A DNA stretch of 64,000 nt from Arachidicoccus sp. BS20 (GTDB lineage Bacteria; Bacteroidota; Bacteroidia; Chitinophagales; Chitinophagaceae). The stretch lies in contig NZ_CP015971.1 of NCBI RefSeq assembly GCF_001659705.1, positions 2,545,029 to 2,609,028 on the forward strand. The letters run 5' to 3'. Position numbers and translations under genes: made by a program. Shown here one piece after another: positions 34,623-42,453 of the stretch (its first letter is position 1; each line of letters opens with the position of its first letter). The notes beneath the pieces were generated by a model, which ran no database searches, was not told the DNA's origin, and saw nothing but the letters and a program-made list of their open reading frames with translations.

Positions 34623-36575
34623 ATGGATATGAAAAATCATTTCGGAAAAATATTTTGTGCTTTATTTATTATTGTATTTATGTGCAGCTGTAGTAAAAAA
34701 AGTGTAACCCCTACACAGCCGGCGCAACCGGATTCGACTACAACAGCACAAGATGTTCCGGCGGGAACAGCCGATGGCGTTACGTTTTTCAGCAATGGCG
34801 ATTCGGCAATTTTTAATCTGTATGCACCGGATAAAAAATCTGTTTATCTCATAGGAGATTTTAATGCCTGGAATACGAGTGCAACTAAAATGATTAATTC
34901 GACCGATGGCAATCGCTGGTGGGTAAAAATCGGCGGTCTCGACCCGGCAAAAACTTATACTTATCAATATTATATTGATGGTGCCTTAAAAGTTGCCGAC
35001 CCTTACTCGCACGAGATTTCAGACCCGAATAATGATAAATATATTCCTTCGAGCGTTTATCCACATATACCTGTTTATCCGAGCGGACAAACAGGCATTG
35101 TGAGTGTGATGCAATACAATGCACCAACGTATAATTGGAAGACAAGTAATTTCCAAAGAGCTGACCCTAAAAATTTAGTTGTGTATGAATTATTGGTAAG
35201 AGATTTTGTGGCAACACATTCTTATAAAACGCTTACCGATACATTGGATTACATTGCACGGCTTGGTGTAAATGCGATTGAATTGTTGCCCGTGAATGAA
35301 TTTGAAGGCAATGATTCCTGGGGTTATAACAGCAATTTCATGCTTGCATTGGACAAATATTATGGTACGCCGAACGATTATAAAGCATTTATCGATGCGT
35401 GCCACGCGCGCGGCATTGCCGTAATCCAGGATATTGTGCTGGAAGACCAATTCGGCTCTTCGCCATTGGTGCAAATGTATTGGAATGCAAATACAAATAC
35501 GCCTACACAAAACAGCCCTTGGTTTGATTCTGTTACAACACATCCTTACGGTGTAGGTTATCAGTTGAATTATCAAAAGCCGGCAACGGTAACTTTTGCC
35601 GAAAATGTTTTTCATTATTGGTTAAAGGAATATCATATTGACGGCTTCCGTTTAGACCAGGCAAATGGCTATACACAAACCAATTCCAACACCAATGGAA
35701 ATCTTTGGACGGCTTACGATGCAGACCGTGTAAAAACACTCACAACTTTGAATACGTATGTCAAAGGCATCGACCCGACAGCTTATATGATATTGGAAGA
35801 ATTTGCAGAACCTTCGGAAGTAGAAGCATTGGCACAACAGGGTATGATAAGTTGGAACAATCAAAACCCTGCAGGTACACAGGCTGCAATGAGCTATAAC
35901 GATGCAGGCGGTTCCTGGGATTTGTCGAGTTTGTTTTACAATCATTTTGGCATAGACCAACCCAATGGATTAATGGGTTATGTAGAAAGCCATGATGAAG
36001 TGCGTGTGCAATTCAAGAACGGCGCGTATGGAAACAGCAGCGGAAGTTATAGCATAAAAACTTTAGCAACAGGTTTACAGCGCGATGCAATGCTGGCAAC
36101 ATTTTTATTTTCTGCGCCCGGTCCGAAAATGTTTTGGATGTTCGGCGAGCGCGGCTATGACGATGCGAGTGCAGGGCCTGATTACGGAAACCTGAATAAC
36201 ACGGGCGACAAAAGAACTGACGACCAGCCGCCGCTTTGGAATTATATGAGCGATGCGAACCGTGCAGCGTTGTATAACGTTTATGCCAAAATGATTCATT
36301 ACAAAACGAATAACCCTGTTTTTACAACAACAGATTTTACATATAGTTTGAATAACGCTGTTAAATGGATTCAATTAAAAGGAGCAGATGGTACAAATGT
36401 GGAAGTTGTGGGCAATTTTGATGTAGTGCCGCAAACTACAACTATCAATTTTCCTGCTGTCGGAACTTGGTATGACAATCTCTTGGGCGGAAATATTAAT
36501 GTTGCTTCCGCATCGTACAGCATTACGTTGCAGCCGGGAGAATATCATGTGTACAGCAATTCGGCACTCCAATAA
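34623..36575 (+). CDS. GH13 alpha-amylase-family lipoprotein with CBM48-like domain and altered region I
   Basis: A 650-residue lipoprotein (lipobox FMCSC) with a CBM48/E-set-like domain (about 50-135; YLIGDFNAWN, YTYQYYIDGALKVADPYS) and a GH13 barrel. Visible catalytic residues are nucleophile D345 (DGFRLDQ), acid/base E392 (ILEEFAE) and D458 (ESHDE). Region I, normally D-x-x-x-N-H, reads DIVLEDQF (D270, E274, D275): the near-invariant Asn and His are replaced. The enzyme may therefore be weakened, altered in specificity or mainly glucan-binding. It starts 3 bp after the symporter gene (ATG 34623; an alternative ATG is at 34629). Surface display as in SusG is likely. Confidence 0.88.
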   Translation: MDMKNHFGKIFCALFIIVFMCSCSKKSVTPTQPAQPDSTTTAQDVPAGTADGVTFFSNGDSAIFNLYAPDKKSVYLIGDFNAWNTSATKMINSTDGNRWWVKIGGLDPAKTYTYQYYIDGALKVADPYSHEISDPNNDKYIPSSVYPHIPVYPSGQTGIVSVMQYNAPTYNWKTSNFQRADPKNLVVYELLVRDFVATHSYKTLTDTLDYIARLGVNAIELLPVNEFEGNDSWGYNSNFMLALDKYYGTPNDYKAFIDACHARGIAVIQDIVLEDQFGSSPLVQMYWNANTNTPTQNSPWFDSVTTHPYGVGYQLNYQKPATVTFAENVFHYWLKEYHIDGFRLDQANGYTQTNSNTNGNLWTAYDADRVKTLTTLNTYVKGIDPTAYMILEEFAEPSEVEALAQQGMISWNNQNPAGTQAAMSYNDAGGSWDLSSLFYNHFGIDQPNGLMGYVESHDEVRVQFKNGAYGNSSGSYSIKTLATGLQRDAMLATFLFSAPGPKMFWMFGERGYDDASAGPDYGNLNNTGDKRTDDQPPLWNYMSDANRAALYNVYAKMIHYKTNNPVFTTTDFTYSLNNAVKWIQLKGADGTNVEVVGNFDVVPQTTTINFPAVGTWYDNLLGGNINVASASYSITLQPGEYHVYSNSALQ

Positions 36576-36631
36576 TTTTCTACCGAAAAAACATTAAATT
36601 CTACCTTATAATCCGGAAAATAAATTTAACC

Positions 36632-36659
36632 TTGAAGCAGTATTTTGGTCTTAATATTG
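36632..36659 (+). promoter_or_regulatory. Probable promoter of the small secreted protein gene
   Basis: A -33 TTG (36632-36634) and TAATATTG (36652-36659; one mismatch to TAnnTTTG) with 17 bp between, 47 bp upstream of the ATG at 36707. Confidence 0.45.
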
Positions 36660-36706
36660 TAGTAAGGAATTAATTTCCGCATTATTAAAAATTAAAAAAG
36701 TAATTT

Positions 36707-37144
36707 ATGAAAAAGACTCTTATCGCAGCTGCCGTGCTTTTAGGAAGCCTATCGCTGCATCAGGCAAACGCCCAGATAAATATAAATGTAAACATCGGAA
36801 GCCAGCCAAGCTGGGGACCCACCGGTTATGATTATGTGCAATATTATTATTTGCCGGATATTAATTGCTATTACGATGTAGTCCACAAACGTTATTATTA
36901 TCCTGTAGGAAATTCATGGCATTATAGTACAAGATTACCTCGCAGATATGCAAATTATAATATTTACAATTCCTATAAAGTAGTGGTAAACCGTCCTACT
37001 CCATACAGAACAAATGCGCAGGATATTCGTGATTACGGCAAATACAAGGGACAGCATGGACAACCTATTATCCGAGATAGCAAAGACCCAAAATATCATC
37101 ATGATAACGGTCATAAGAAAGGACACAATAAAGGCAGAAGATAA
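36707..37144 (+). CDS. Small secreted Tyr/Asn-rich protein with His/Lys-rich tail, unknown
   Basis: 145 residues that I do not recognise as a named family. A clear signal peptide (TLIAAAVLLGSLSLHQANAQ) precedes a tyrosine-rich middle (YYYLPDINCYYDVVHKRYYY), a basic stretch with further tyrosines, and a hydrophilic tail rich in His, Lys and Gly (KYHHDNGHKKGHNKGRR) that could bind metal or polyanions. Similar small secreted proteins with a YYYLPD-type motif occur in Bacteroidota without known role. It has its own promoter and a terminator shared with the convergent TPR gene, so it is a single-gene unit not tied to the sus locus. Confidence 0.8.
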   Translation: MKKTLIAAAVLLGSLSLHQANAQININVNIGSQPSWGPTGYDYVQYYYLPDINCYYDVVHKRYYYPVGNSWHYSTRLPRRYANYNIYNSYKVVVNRPTPYRTNAQDIRDYGKYKGQHGQPIIRDSKDPKYHHDNGHKKGHNKGRR

Positions 37145-37145
37145 T

Positions 37146-37180
37146 AAAAAAAGGAGTGTAAAATTTACACTCCTTTTTTT
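37146..37180. terminator. Bidirectional terminator between convergent genes
   Basis: Near-perfect inverted repeat with arms 37146-37162 and 37164-37180 (core GGAGTGTAAA/TTTACACTCC) flanked by A-runs on the left and T-runs on the right. It can terminate both the secreted-protein gene (+) and the TPR gene (-). Confidence 0.85.
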
Positions 37181-37209
37181 ATTTCTTGAGATAACCTAAA
37201 TCAATTCGA

Positions 37210-38916
37210 TTACTTTTTACCACCGGAAGACGCCGGAGCATTTTTCTTAGCTAAATAAGCTTCGATTGCATCCGCATTTTGTTTAGCGACATCATTATTG
37301 GGGTCGATAGCTAAAATAGCTTTCAAATATTTTAATCCGGTTGGATAATCACTTTTGGAATTTATATAATAACCTGCCAATACACCATACAATGGTTCTA
37401 TATCCCCCGCAACACTATATTTTGAAGTATCTTTCAGCATTTGATTGATATAATCTTCCACATAAGGCGTTGCGGCAGTTGTATCTTTCTGCATTAGTTT
37501 GCTTGTAGCCAAATATTTGTAACCAAAAATCTGGTCGGGATATTTGGTTTTGTATTTTGTAAAGAAAGAGTCTGCAATTGCATAATAAGTTGAATCGGAT
37601 GATGATGCAACTTGCAACGCATCGTTGCCCACATTGAATATTGCCAAATTGTAATTGTCAGATGTAGAATCTTTGGAATCATATACTTTTCTGTCCCAGT
37701 TATATTTGTCGATTGGCTTACCGGCTTTATCCAACGCATACGAGATTGAATCGGAAATCGTTGCTTTGTCAGATGCGAGCGTATCCAATTCGTAAGCTTT
37801 AATCAAGTAAGCAGCAGCAGTATCAGCCATTCCGGGAACATCTTTGTAGATAAAGCCTGCAAAGGCATAATCATAAGGCTGAATATTGGATGGCGCCACA
37901 CTTGAAAAGAATTTTTTAGCATAAGAAACAGCCTGCGCAGTATCGCCGGTTCTATGATAATCTACCGCTAACAATAAAGGCAGACGCGGGTATGTTCCAC
38001 AAGTACCGGATTCCATTTCTTTTGCTTTAGCAATAGATTCCTGGTAACTACCTGAACGGAAAAGATATTCTGCCTGATAATACTGTATGTAACAACCACC
38101 ATCGGAATTGGCTACATATTTATCTAAATAACCTTTGGCTTTACTTGCATCTCTCGTTTCCCAATAGTTGAAATATGCCAGATAGATAGGCGCATAAGTG
38201 GGGTCAGCAGTAATCCCTTGCTGATACCAGTTGTCCATTATTTCAAAATTATCCTGCGCCTGAAAAATGCGCCCCATGTGATAATAACCTTCAGCATATT
38301 TAGGATTGCGGGTAATTGCGTCATTAAACGCACTGAATGCATTTCCACCCTGGTCGCCGCCTATTTTCAAAAAGTTTAACCCTTTATAAATACAAGGTTC
38401 GGGAGACGTTTTGTCCAGAGCCTCAGCTTGCTGTAAAGCCGGAATAGCGTAAATAGGGTCGCCTATATCCTTATTGCCATAAGCGCTTGCACGACCAATA
38501 GCGGTTAAGATAGCGGCACGGTCTTCATCTTTGTGTCTCCCTTTGAAATTGGAAGTACTGCTTGCCTGGTCAAACTTTTTTTCTGCATCGTCATTCTTAT
38601 GATTGATGTAATCAATCTGTCCCAATCCTACCAAAATCCAGGGGCTGTTTACACCTGCAGATGCTGTTTGCTGGTATAGCGTTGCAGCTTTTTGTATTCC
38701 ATCTGCTTCGCCGTCTCTATTGTTTAAATACACCTGCCCCAACCAATACGCAGCCTGGTCGTCTTTCGGATTTTTTTGCAGCAATTGTTGAAAAGTTTGC
38801 GTAGCAGAAGTAAACTTTCCATAATAAAGCGCTTGAATGCCGTCTTCCAGTTTCTGCGCCGAAACCAAACTGATACTGCCTGCGACGGCAAGCGCACTAA
38901 AAACAATCTTCTTCAT
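37210..38916 (-). CDS. Secreted TPR-repeat protein
   Basis: A 568-residue protein with a signal peptide (IVFSALAVAGSISLVSAQ) and tetratricopeptide-type helix pairs through most of its length, for example KFTSATQTFQQLLQKNPKDDQAAYWLGQVYL (split here as KFTSATQTFQQLLQ and DDQAAYWLGQVYL), EGYYHMGRIFQAQDNFE and LKYLKAILAIDPNNDVAKQN. TPR proteins are scaffolds; no catalytic motif was seen. The C-terminus is Lys/Ala-rich (KKNAPASSGGKK). It is the last of a three-gene minus-strand set with a PstS-like lipoprotein and an 81-residue membrane protein, an arrangement commonly found behind exbB/exbD/tonB genes in this group, though those genes are not in this window. Confidence 0.85.
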   Translation of the reverse strand: MKKIVFSALAVAGSISLVSAQKLEDGIQALYYGKFTSATQTFQQLLQKNPKDDQAAYWLGQVYLNNRDGEADGIQKAATLYQQTASAGVNSPWILVGLGQIDYINHKNDDAEKKFDQASSTSNFKGRHKDEDRAAILTAIGRASAYGNKDIGDPIYAIPALQQAEALDKTSPEPCIYKGLNFLKIGGDQGGNAFSAFNDAITRNPKYAEGYYHMGRIFQAQDNFEIMDNWYQQGITADPTYAPIYLAYFNYWETRDASKAKGYLDKYVANSDGGCYIQYYQAEYLFRSGSYQESIAKAKEMESGTCGTYPRLPLLLAVDYHRTGDTAQAVSYAKKFFSSVAPSNIQPYDYAFAGFIYKDVPGMADTAAAYLIKAYELDTLASDKATISDSISYALDKAGKPIDKYNWDRKVYDSKDSTSDNYNLAIFNVGNDALQVASSSDSTYYAIADSFFTKYKTKYPDQIFGYKYLATSKLMQKDTTAATPYVEDYINQMLKDTSKYSVAGDIEPLYGVLAGYYINSKSDYPTGLKYLKAILAIDPNNDVAKQNADAIEAYLAKKNAPASSGGKK

Positions 38917-38979
38917 TTTCTTTGATTTGATTTTTTGTTGTTTAATGAAATTGTGTAAAGAATATATTTACTACAAATT

Positions 38980-39972
38980 TTATTTTTTATTAATACTGCC
39001 CGTATCATTATTTACGGTACGAATAGTAAAGTTCATTTTTGCAGGAACAAGATTGCCGACTCTGAAAATCAACTGCCCTCTTTGATAACTCATAAAGTTA
39101 TAAAAGGAAGTTCCTACGCCTATGTAATTATCTTTTAATACACAGTATAAAGTTCGTATCAAAGGGTACTGCTCGCTGTAAATAGTAGCCTGCGACGGCT
39201 TTGCATAAACAACTGTGTCCCTTATAATTGAGTTGTTTTCTTTTTTACTCTCAACATAAGCCAAGTGTACTTTTTGTGCGTAGGTTGTCTGTTCGGAGTC
39301 ATTCTTATTTCCAAACCAGCTCGATCCAATAAACCCTATCGCATTTTCGTTTTCGGCTACCGCATCCAATACCGCTTTGCTCCCTTTCACACCACGTACA
39401 TTTGTACCAAAGGGTTTTCCTTTGGTTACTGAATCCATTAGATATCTTACTGTACTTGTTGCATTTTCTCCGTCCAGTATCGCCTGTATATTTCCGGGTA
39501 CGGTGTCGGTTAATATTTTTCTTAACTGACTTAAAGAAAATACGCTGTCGCGAGCTGATGCATTTACCACTACCGAAACTGCGTCAAAAGCCATTACCGA
39601 ATAATTGGGACGATGTCCAAGTACACTGTTATAATACTCGCTCTCATCTTCTGTCAATCCCCGTGCCACAATCATCATTCGCGTACTATCGTTCTGAAAA
39701 TCGCGGAAACAATCAGCTTCCGGCTCATATTTTACAATGATATGCGCATCGGAATAAGACGCTTCAAACACCATTATCTGCTGGCTGATGATAGGTTCAA
39801 AACTTTCATCAACACAAATACGAATAGTGCCCTGCTGCGGATGATCAATAATATCCTTGCCGCTTTTATGGTGCTTGCACGATGAAAAACTCCAAAGAAC
39901 TCCGCTAAAAATAAGTAGAAATTTTATTGTGCGAAAAATTTTTATAAAATTTTGTTTTGAGCAATAATTCAT
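38980..39972 (-). CDS. PstS-like periplasmic binding lipoprotein
   Basis: A 330-residue lipoprotein with lipobox SFSSC (C32 from the ATG at 39972; an upstream in-frame ATG at 39990 would add six residues). The rest resembles the PstS/phosphate-binding type II solute-binding fold: GTIRICVDESFEPII at the start, a hinge region MAFDAVSVVVNASARDSVFSLSQLRKIL, and NAIGFIGSSWF. It lacks adjacent PstCAB permease genes and the SGSGT-type phosphate loop could not be identified, so a role other than phosphate import is plausible. The neighbours are a TPR protein 63 bp downstream and a small membrane protein 32 bp upstream. Confidence 0.8.
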   Translation of the reverse strand: MNYCSKQNFIKIFRTIKFLLIFSGVLWSFSSCKHHKSGKDIIDHPQQGTIRICVDESFEPIISQQIMVFEASYSDAHIIVKYEPEADCFRDFQNDSTRMMIVARGLTEDESEYYNSVLGHRPNYSVMAFDAVSVVVNASARDSVFSLSQLRKILTDTVPGNIQAILDGENATSTVRYLMDSVTKGKPFGTNVRGVKGSKAVLDAVAENENAIGFIGSSWFGNKNDSEQTTYAQKVHLAYVESKKENNSIIRDTVVYAKPSQATIYSEQYPLIRTLYCVLKDNYIGVGTSFYNFMSYQRGQLIFRVGNLVPAKMNFTIRTVNNDTGSINKK

Positions 39973-40004
39973 CATGGGGTTATTTAACACCTCTTTTTAA
40001 AAAA

Positions 40005-40250
40005 TCAATAATTGCGCTTTATTGCCATGTACATTCTGAAGCCGCCGTACAATAAGCATAACGAGCCGAATATATAAAGAATCACAGGGTCTTTCTCCTG
40101 AAAGAAAGCACGCGTGTACAGAAATTTTTTTCCGAAGAACATCATCAATCCGACACCTAAAATAATAATTGCCATCACAACATCTTTAATAGCACGCATG
40201 TTAGCATATCGCTTTCTCTGCTGCTCTCTGAAACGGTCATTTGATTCCAT
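40005..40250 (-). CDS. Small two-helix membrane protein, conserved hypothetical
   Basis: 81 residues: a basic N-terminus (RFREQQRKRYANMR), one helix about 22-42 (DVVMAIIILGVGLMMFFG), a short loop with FFQEKDP, and a second helix about 56-75 (VILYIFGSLCLLYGGFRMYM). No known domain was recognised. It is the first gene of the operon with the PstS-like lipoprotein and TPR protein, so it may be an inner-membrane partner of that system. Confidence 0.75.
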   Translation of the reverse strand: MESNDRFREQQRKRYANMRAIKDVVMAIIILGVGLMMFFGKKFLYTRAFFQEKDPVILYIFGSLCLLYGGFRMYMAIKRNY

Positions 40251-40317
40251 AATAATTAAGTTATATAATAAAGATGCAAAAACTCATGTTTTTTACCACA
40301 AGCGAATGTAAAAATTT

Positions 40318-41610
40318 TTACAATATTGTTTCAAGGCTTTCTTTTGCAGCAATGATAGTTGCATCCAAATCTTCATAAGAAAGTGCGTTGTTCAAAAACC
40401 AGCTTTCAAAAGCCGACGGCGGCAAATACACGCCGCGCCCGAGCATTGCATGAAAAAATTGTTTGAAAAATTCAGTATTGGTTGTTGAAGCAGTTGCAAA
40501 ATCCGTAACAGAAATTTTGGTAAAGAAAATGCTCAGCATACTGCCGAATTGATTAATCATAAAATCAATTTCGTAATCCGACAATACTTTCTCCAAACCG
40601 TTTTTTAAGTAAATAGTTTTCGCTTCCAACTCCGAAAAATGATTGGAGTTTTCGTTCAATTCTTTCAATAAAGTGTAGCCTGCAATCATCGCCAAAGGAT
40701 TGCCGCTCAACGTTCCCGCCTGATACACATTTCCCAACGGGGCAATGTGCTGCATAATTTCTTTTCGTCCACCGAATGCGCCCACGGGCATTCCCGCGCC
40801 AATCACTTTTCCGTAAGTAACCAAGTCTGCATCTATATTTAATTTCTCTTGCGCACCGCCTTTTGCAAGACGAAAGCCCGTCATTACTTCATCAAAAATC
40901 AACAGGATATTTTCTTCATCGCATATTTTTCTCAAGCCTTCGAGAAAACCTTCTTTCGGTAAAACACAACCCATATTTCCGGCAACCGGTTCTACAATGA
41001 TGGCTGCAACTTGATTTTTATATTCTGTAACCAATTTTGTTACAGTTTCCAAATCGTTATACGGTGCAGTCAATGTATCGTCCGCTACGCCGCGTGTAAT
41101 GCCCGGAACATTTTGTATGCCGAAAGTTGCAACGCCGCTGCCTGCTTTTACCAAGAACATATCGGCATGACCATGATAACAACCTTCAAATTTGATGAAT
41201 TTGTTTTTACCCGTAAACCCGCGCGCCAGGCGGATTGCGGACATACACGCTTCCGTTCCCGAATTAACCATGCGTATCAAATCTACATTTTTAGTCATAG
41301 ACTTAATTAATTCGGCAATCTCGATTTCCAATTCTGTAGGCGCACCAAAAGATGTGGAATTTTCCGCTTTTTGTTGAATGGCTTTGATAACAGGTTCATA
41401 AGCATGACCTAAAATCATCGGTCCCCAGGATGCGATATAATCAATGTATTTGTTGCCGTCCACATCGTATAAATAAGCACCTTTTGCTTTCTCGATAAAT
41501 ACAGGTGTTCCGCCTACGCTTTTGAATGCACGCACAGGCGAATTAACGCCGCCCGGAATGCTTTGCTGCGCACGCTCGAATAAGGCTTTGCTTGAAATAT
41601 ATTCGTACAT
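40318..41610 (-). CDS. hemL: Glutamate-1-semialdehyde 2,1-aminomutase
   Basis: A 430-residue pyridoxal-phosphate enzyme that makes 5-aminolevulinate from glutamate 1-semialdehyde in tetrapyrrole synthesis. N-terminal [11 protein letters not shown], cofactor-binding [24 protein letters not shown] and the PLP lysine K268 in [17 protein letters not shown] all match HemL rather than other class III aminotransferases. Length is normal. It appears to be a single gene; the next gene upstream is divergent. Confidence 0.97.
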   Translation of the reverse strand: MYEYISSKALFERAQQSIPGGVNSPVRAFKSVGGTPVFIEKAKGAYLYDVDGNKYIDYIASWGPMILGHAYEPVIKAIQQKAENSTSFGAPTELEIEIAELIKSMTKNVDLIRMVNSGTEACMSAIRLARGFTGKNKFIKFEGCYHGHADMFLVKAGSGVATFGIQNVPGITRGVADDTLTAPYNDLETVTKLVTEYKNQVAAIIVEPVAGNMGCVLPKEGFLEGLRKICDEENILLIFDEVMTGFRLAKGGAQEKLNIDADLVTYGKVIGAGMPVGAFGGRKEIMQHIAPLGNVYQAGTLSGNPLAMIAGYTLLKELNENSNHFSELEAKTIYLKNGLEKVLSDYEIDFMINQFGSMLSIFFTKISVTDFATASTTNTEFFKQFFHAMLGRGVYLPPSAFESWFLNNALSYEDLDATIIAAKESLETIL

Positions 41611-41710
41611 GAAATAAAAAATTTTGAAAGCAAATGTAGGAAGATAATCGGCGGGTTTTGTCGGAAAAATGTAAAGGATAATTTTGTTTAACTTTGATAA
41701 AATTATTTCA

Positions 41711-42037
41711 ATGTTTTTAGACGAAATACGCGACTACGCTTTGTCTTTGCCCGATGTGGAAGAATATTTCCCTTTCGGCGAAGAAACATTTGTATATAAA
41801 ACTTCGGGCAAAATATTTTTGTTGATTGCTTCGGACGAAACGCCTTTGCGCATCAACGTGAAATGCGATCCAGACGAAGCTATTGAACTGCGTGAAGGAT
41901 ATTCATCTATTATTCCCGGCTACCACATGAACAAGAAGCATTGGAACACGATTATCCTTGATGGAAATGTTGAAAGAAATGTGGTATTGGACTGTATTAA
42001 AAAGTCTCGTGAGTTGGTAGGAAAAAGAAGTAAATGA
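41711..42037 (+). CDS. MmcQ/YjbR-family DNA-binding-like protein
   Basis: A 108-residue protein of the YjbR/MmcQ fold (CyaY-like): [31 protein letters not shown] near the start (positions about 5-35) and [14 protein letters not shown], then a C-terminal helix [11 protein letters not shown]. The pattern of a helix, a four-stranded sheet and the HMNKKHW motif is diagnostic. Function is unclear although DNA binding has been suggested for the family. I chose the ATG at 41711, where the family N-terminus [12 protein letters not shown] begins, over the in-frame start at 41684. Confidence 0.88.
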   Translation: MFLDEIRDYALSLPDVEEYFPFGEETFVYKTSGKIFLLIASDETPLRINVKCDPDEAIELREGYSSIIPGYHMNKKHWNTIILDGNVERNVVLDCIKKSRELVGKRSK

Positions 42038-42145
42038 TTGTTATCCACCTTGGATAGGATACACTAAGGATGTCGCAAACACAATGAGCATTTTGCAATG
42101 TGTAATTTTATTCTTTGAACACAACTGAATTTTAATCGAAATAAT

Positions 42146-42358
42146 ATGAATAAAAATGATTTCAATAATGACGATTATCGCAATCCCAAATTTTGGAAAT
42201 GGGGCGTTTTCTATTTTAATAAAGACGATGTGCGACTATTCATACCTAAGCGAAATCCATTTTTCGGCTGGACGATAAATTTTGCCAGTCCTCTGTCAAT
42301 ATTATTTTTTATTTTATTAATGGTATTGATCGGACTTCTTAGTAATCGTGGTAAATGA
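42146..42358 (+). CDS. DUF5808 small membrane protein
   Basis: A 70-residue protein. Residues 12-46 (NPKFWKWGVFYFNKDDVRLF, then PKRNPFFGWTINFA) match the DUF5808 signature, a W-G-x-F-Y-F...R-x-F-x-P-K-R...GWT-NF motif; one membrane helix follows (about 48-66, PLSILFFILLMVLIGLL). Function unknown. It stands alone, with a shared terminator downstream. About 100 bp separate it from the YjbR-like gene; that gap has no strong site. Confidence 0.82.
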   Translation: MNKNDFNNDDYRNPKFWKWGVFYFNKDDVRLFIPKRNPFFGWTINFASPLSILFFILLMVLIGLLSNRGK

Positions 42359-42416
42359 TTTTTTCATATGCCTGGCAGGGGAAAAGAAGTAAATGATTTT
42401 GCCGAAACCTTAAAAT

Positions 42417-42450
42417 AAAAAGCCGTGTAAAATCAATTACACGGCTTTTT
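42417..42450. terminator. Bidirectional terminator
   Basis: A 14-bp perfect stem (AAAAAGCCGTGTAA at 42417-42430, TTACACGGCTTTTT at 42437-42450), loop AATCAA, with A and T runs on either side. It lies between the DUF5808 gene (+) and the M1 peptidase gene (-) and suits both. Confidence 0.9.
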
Positions 42451-42453
42451 GGC

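Noticed and set aside
38980-39972. Reading the PstS-like lipoprotein as a plain phosphate-import protein
   Set aside because: No PstC, PstA or PstB gene adjoins it and the usual phosphate-binding loop was not identified, so only the fold-level call is given.
42066-42118. Weak inverted repeat (CACAATG ... CAATGTG) between the YjbR-like and DUF5808 genes
   Set aside because: Only six of seven bases pair and there is no T-run, so it is not counted as a terminator or operator.
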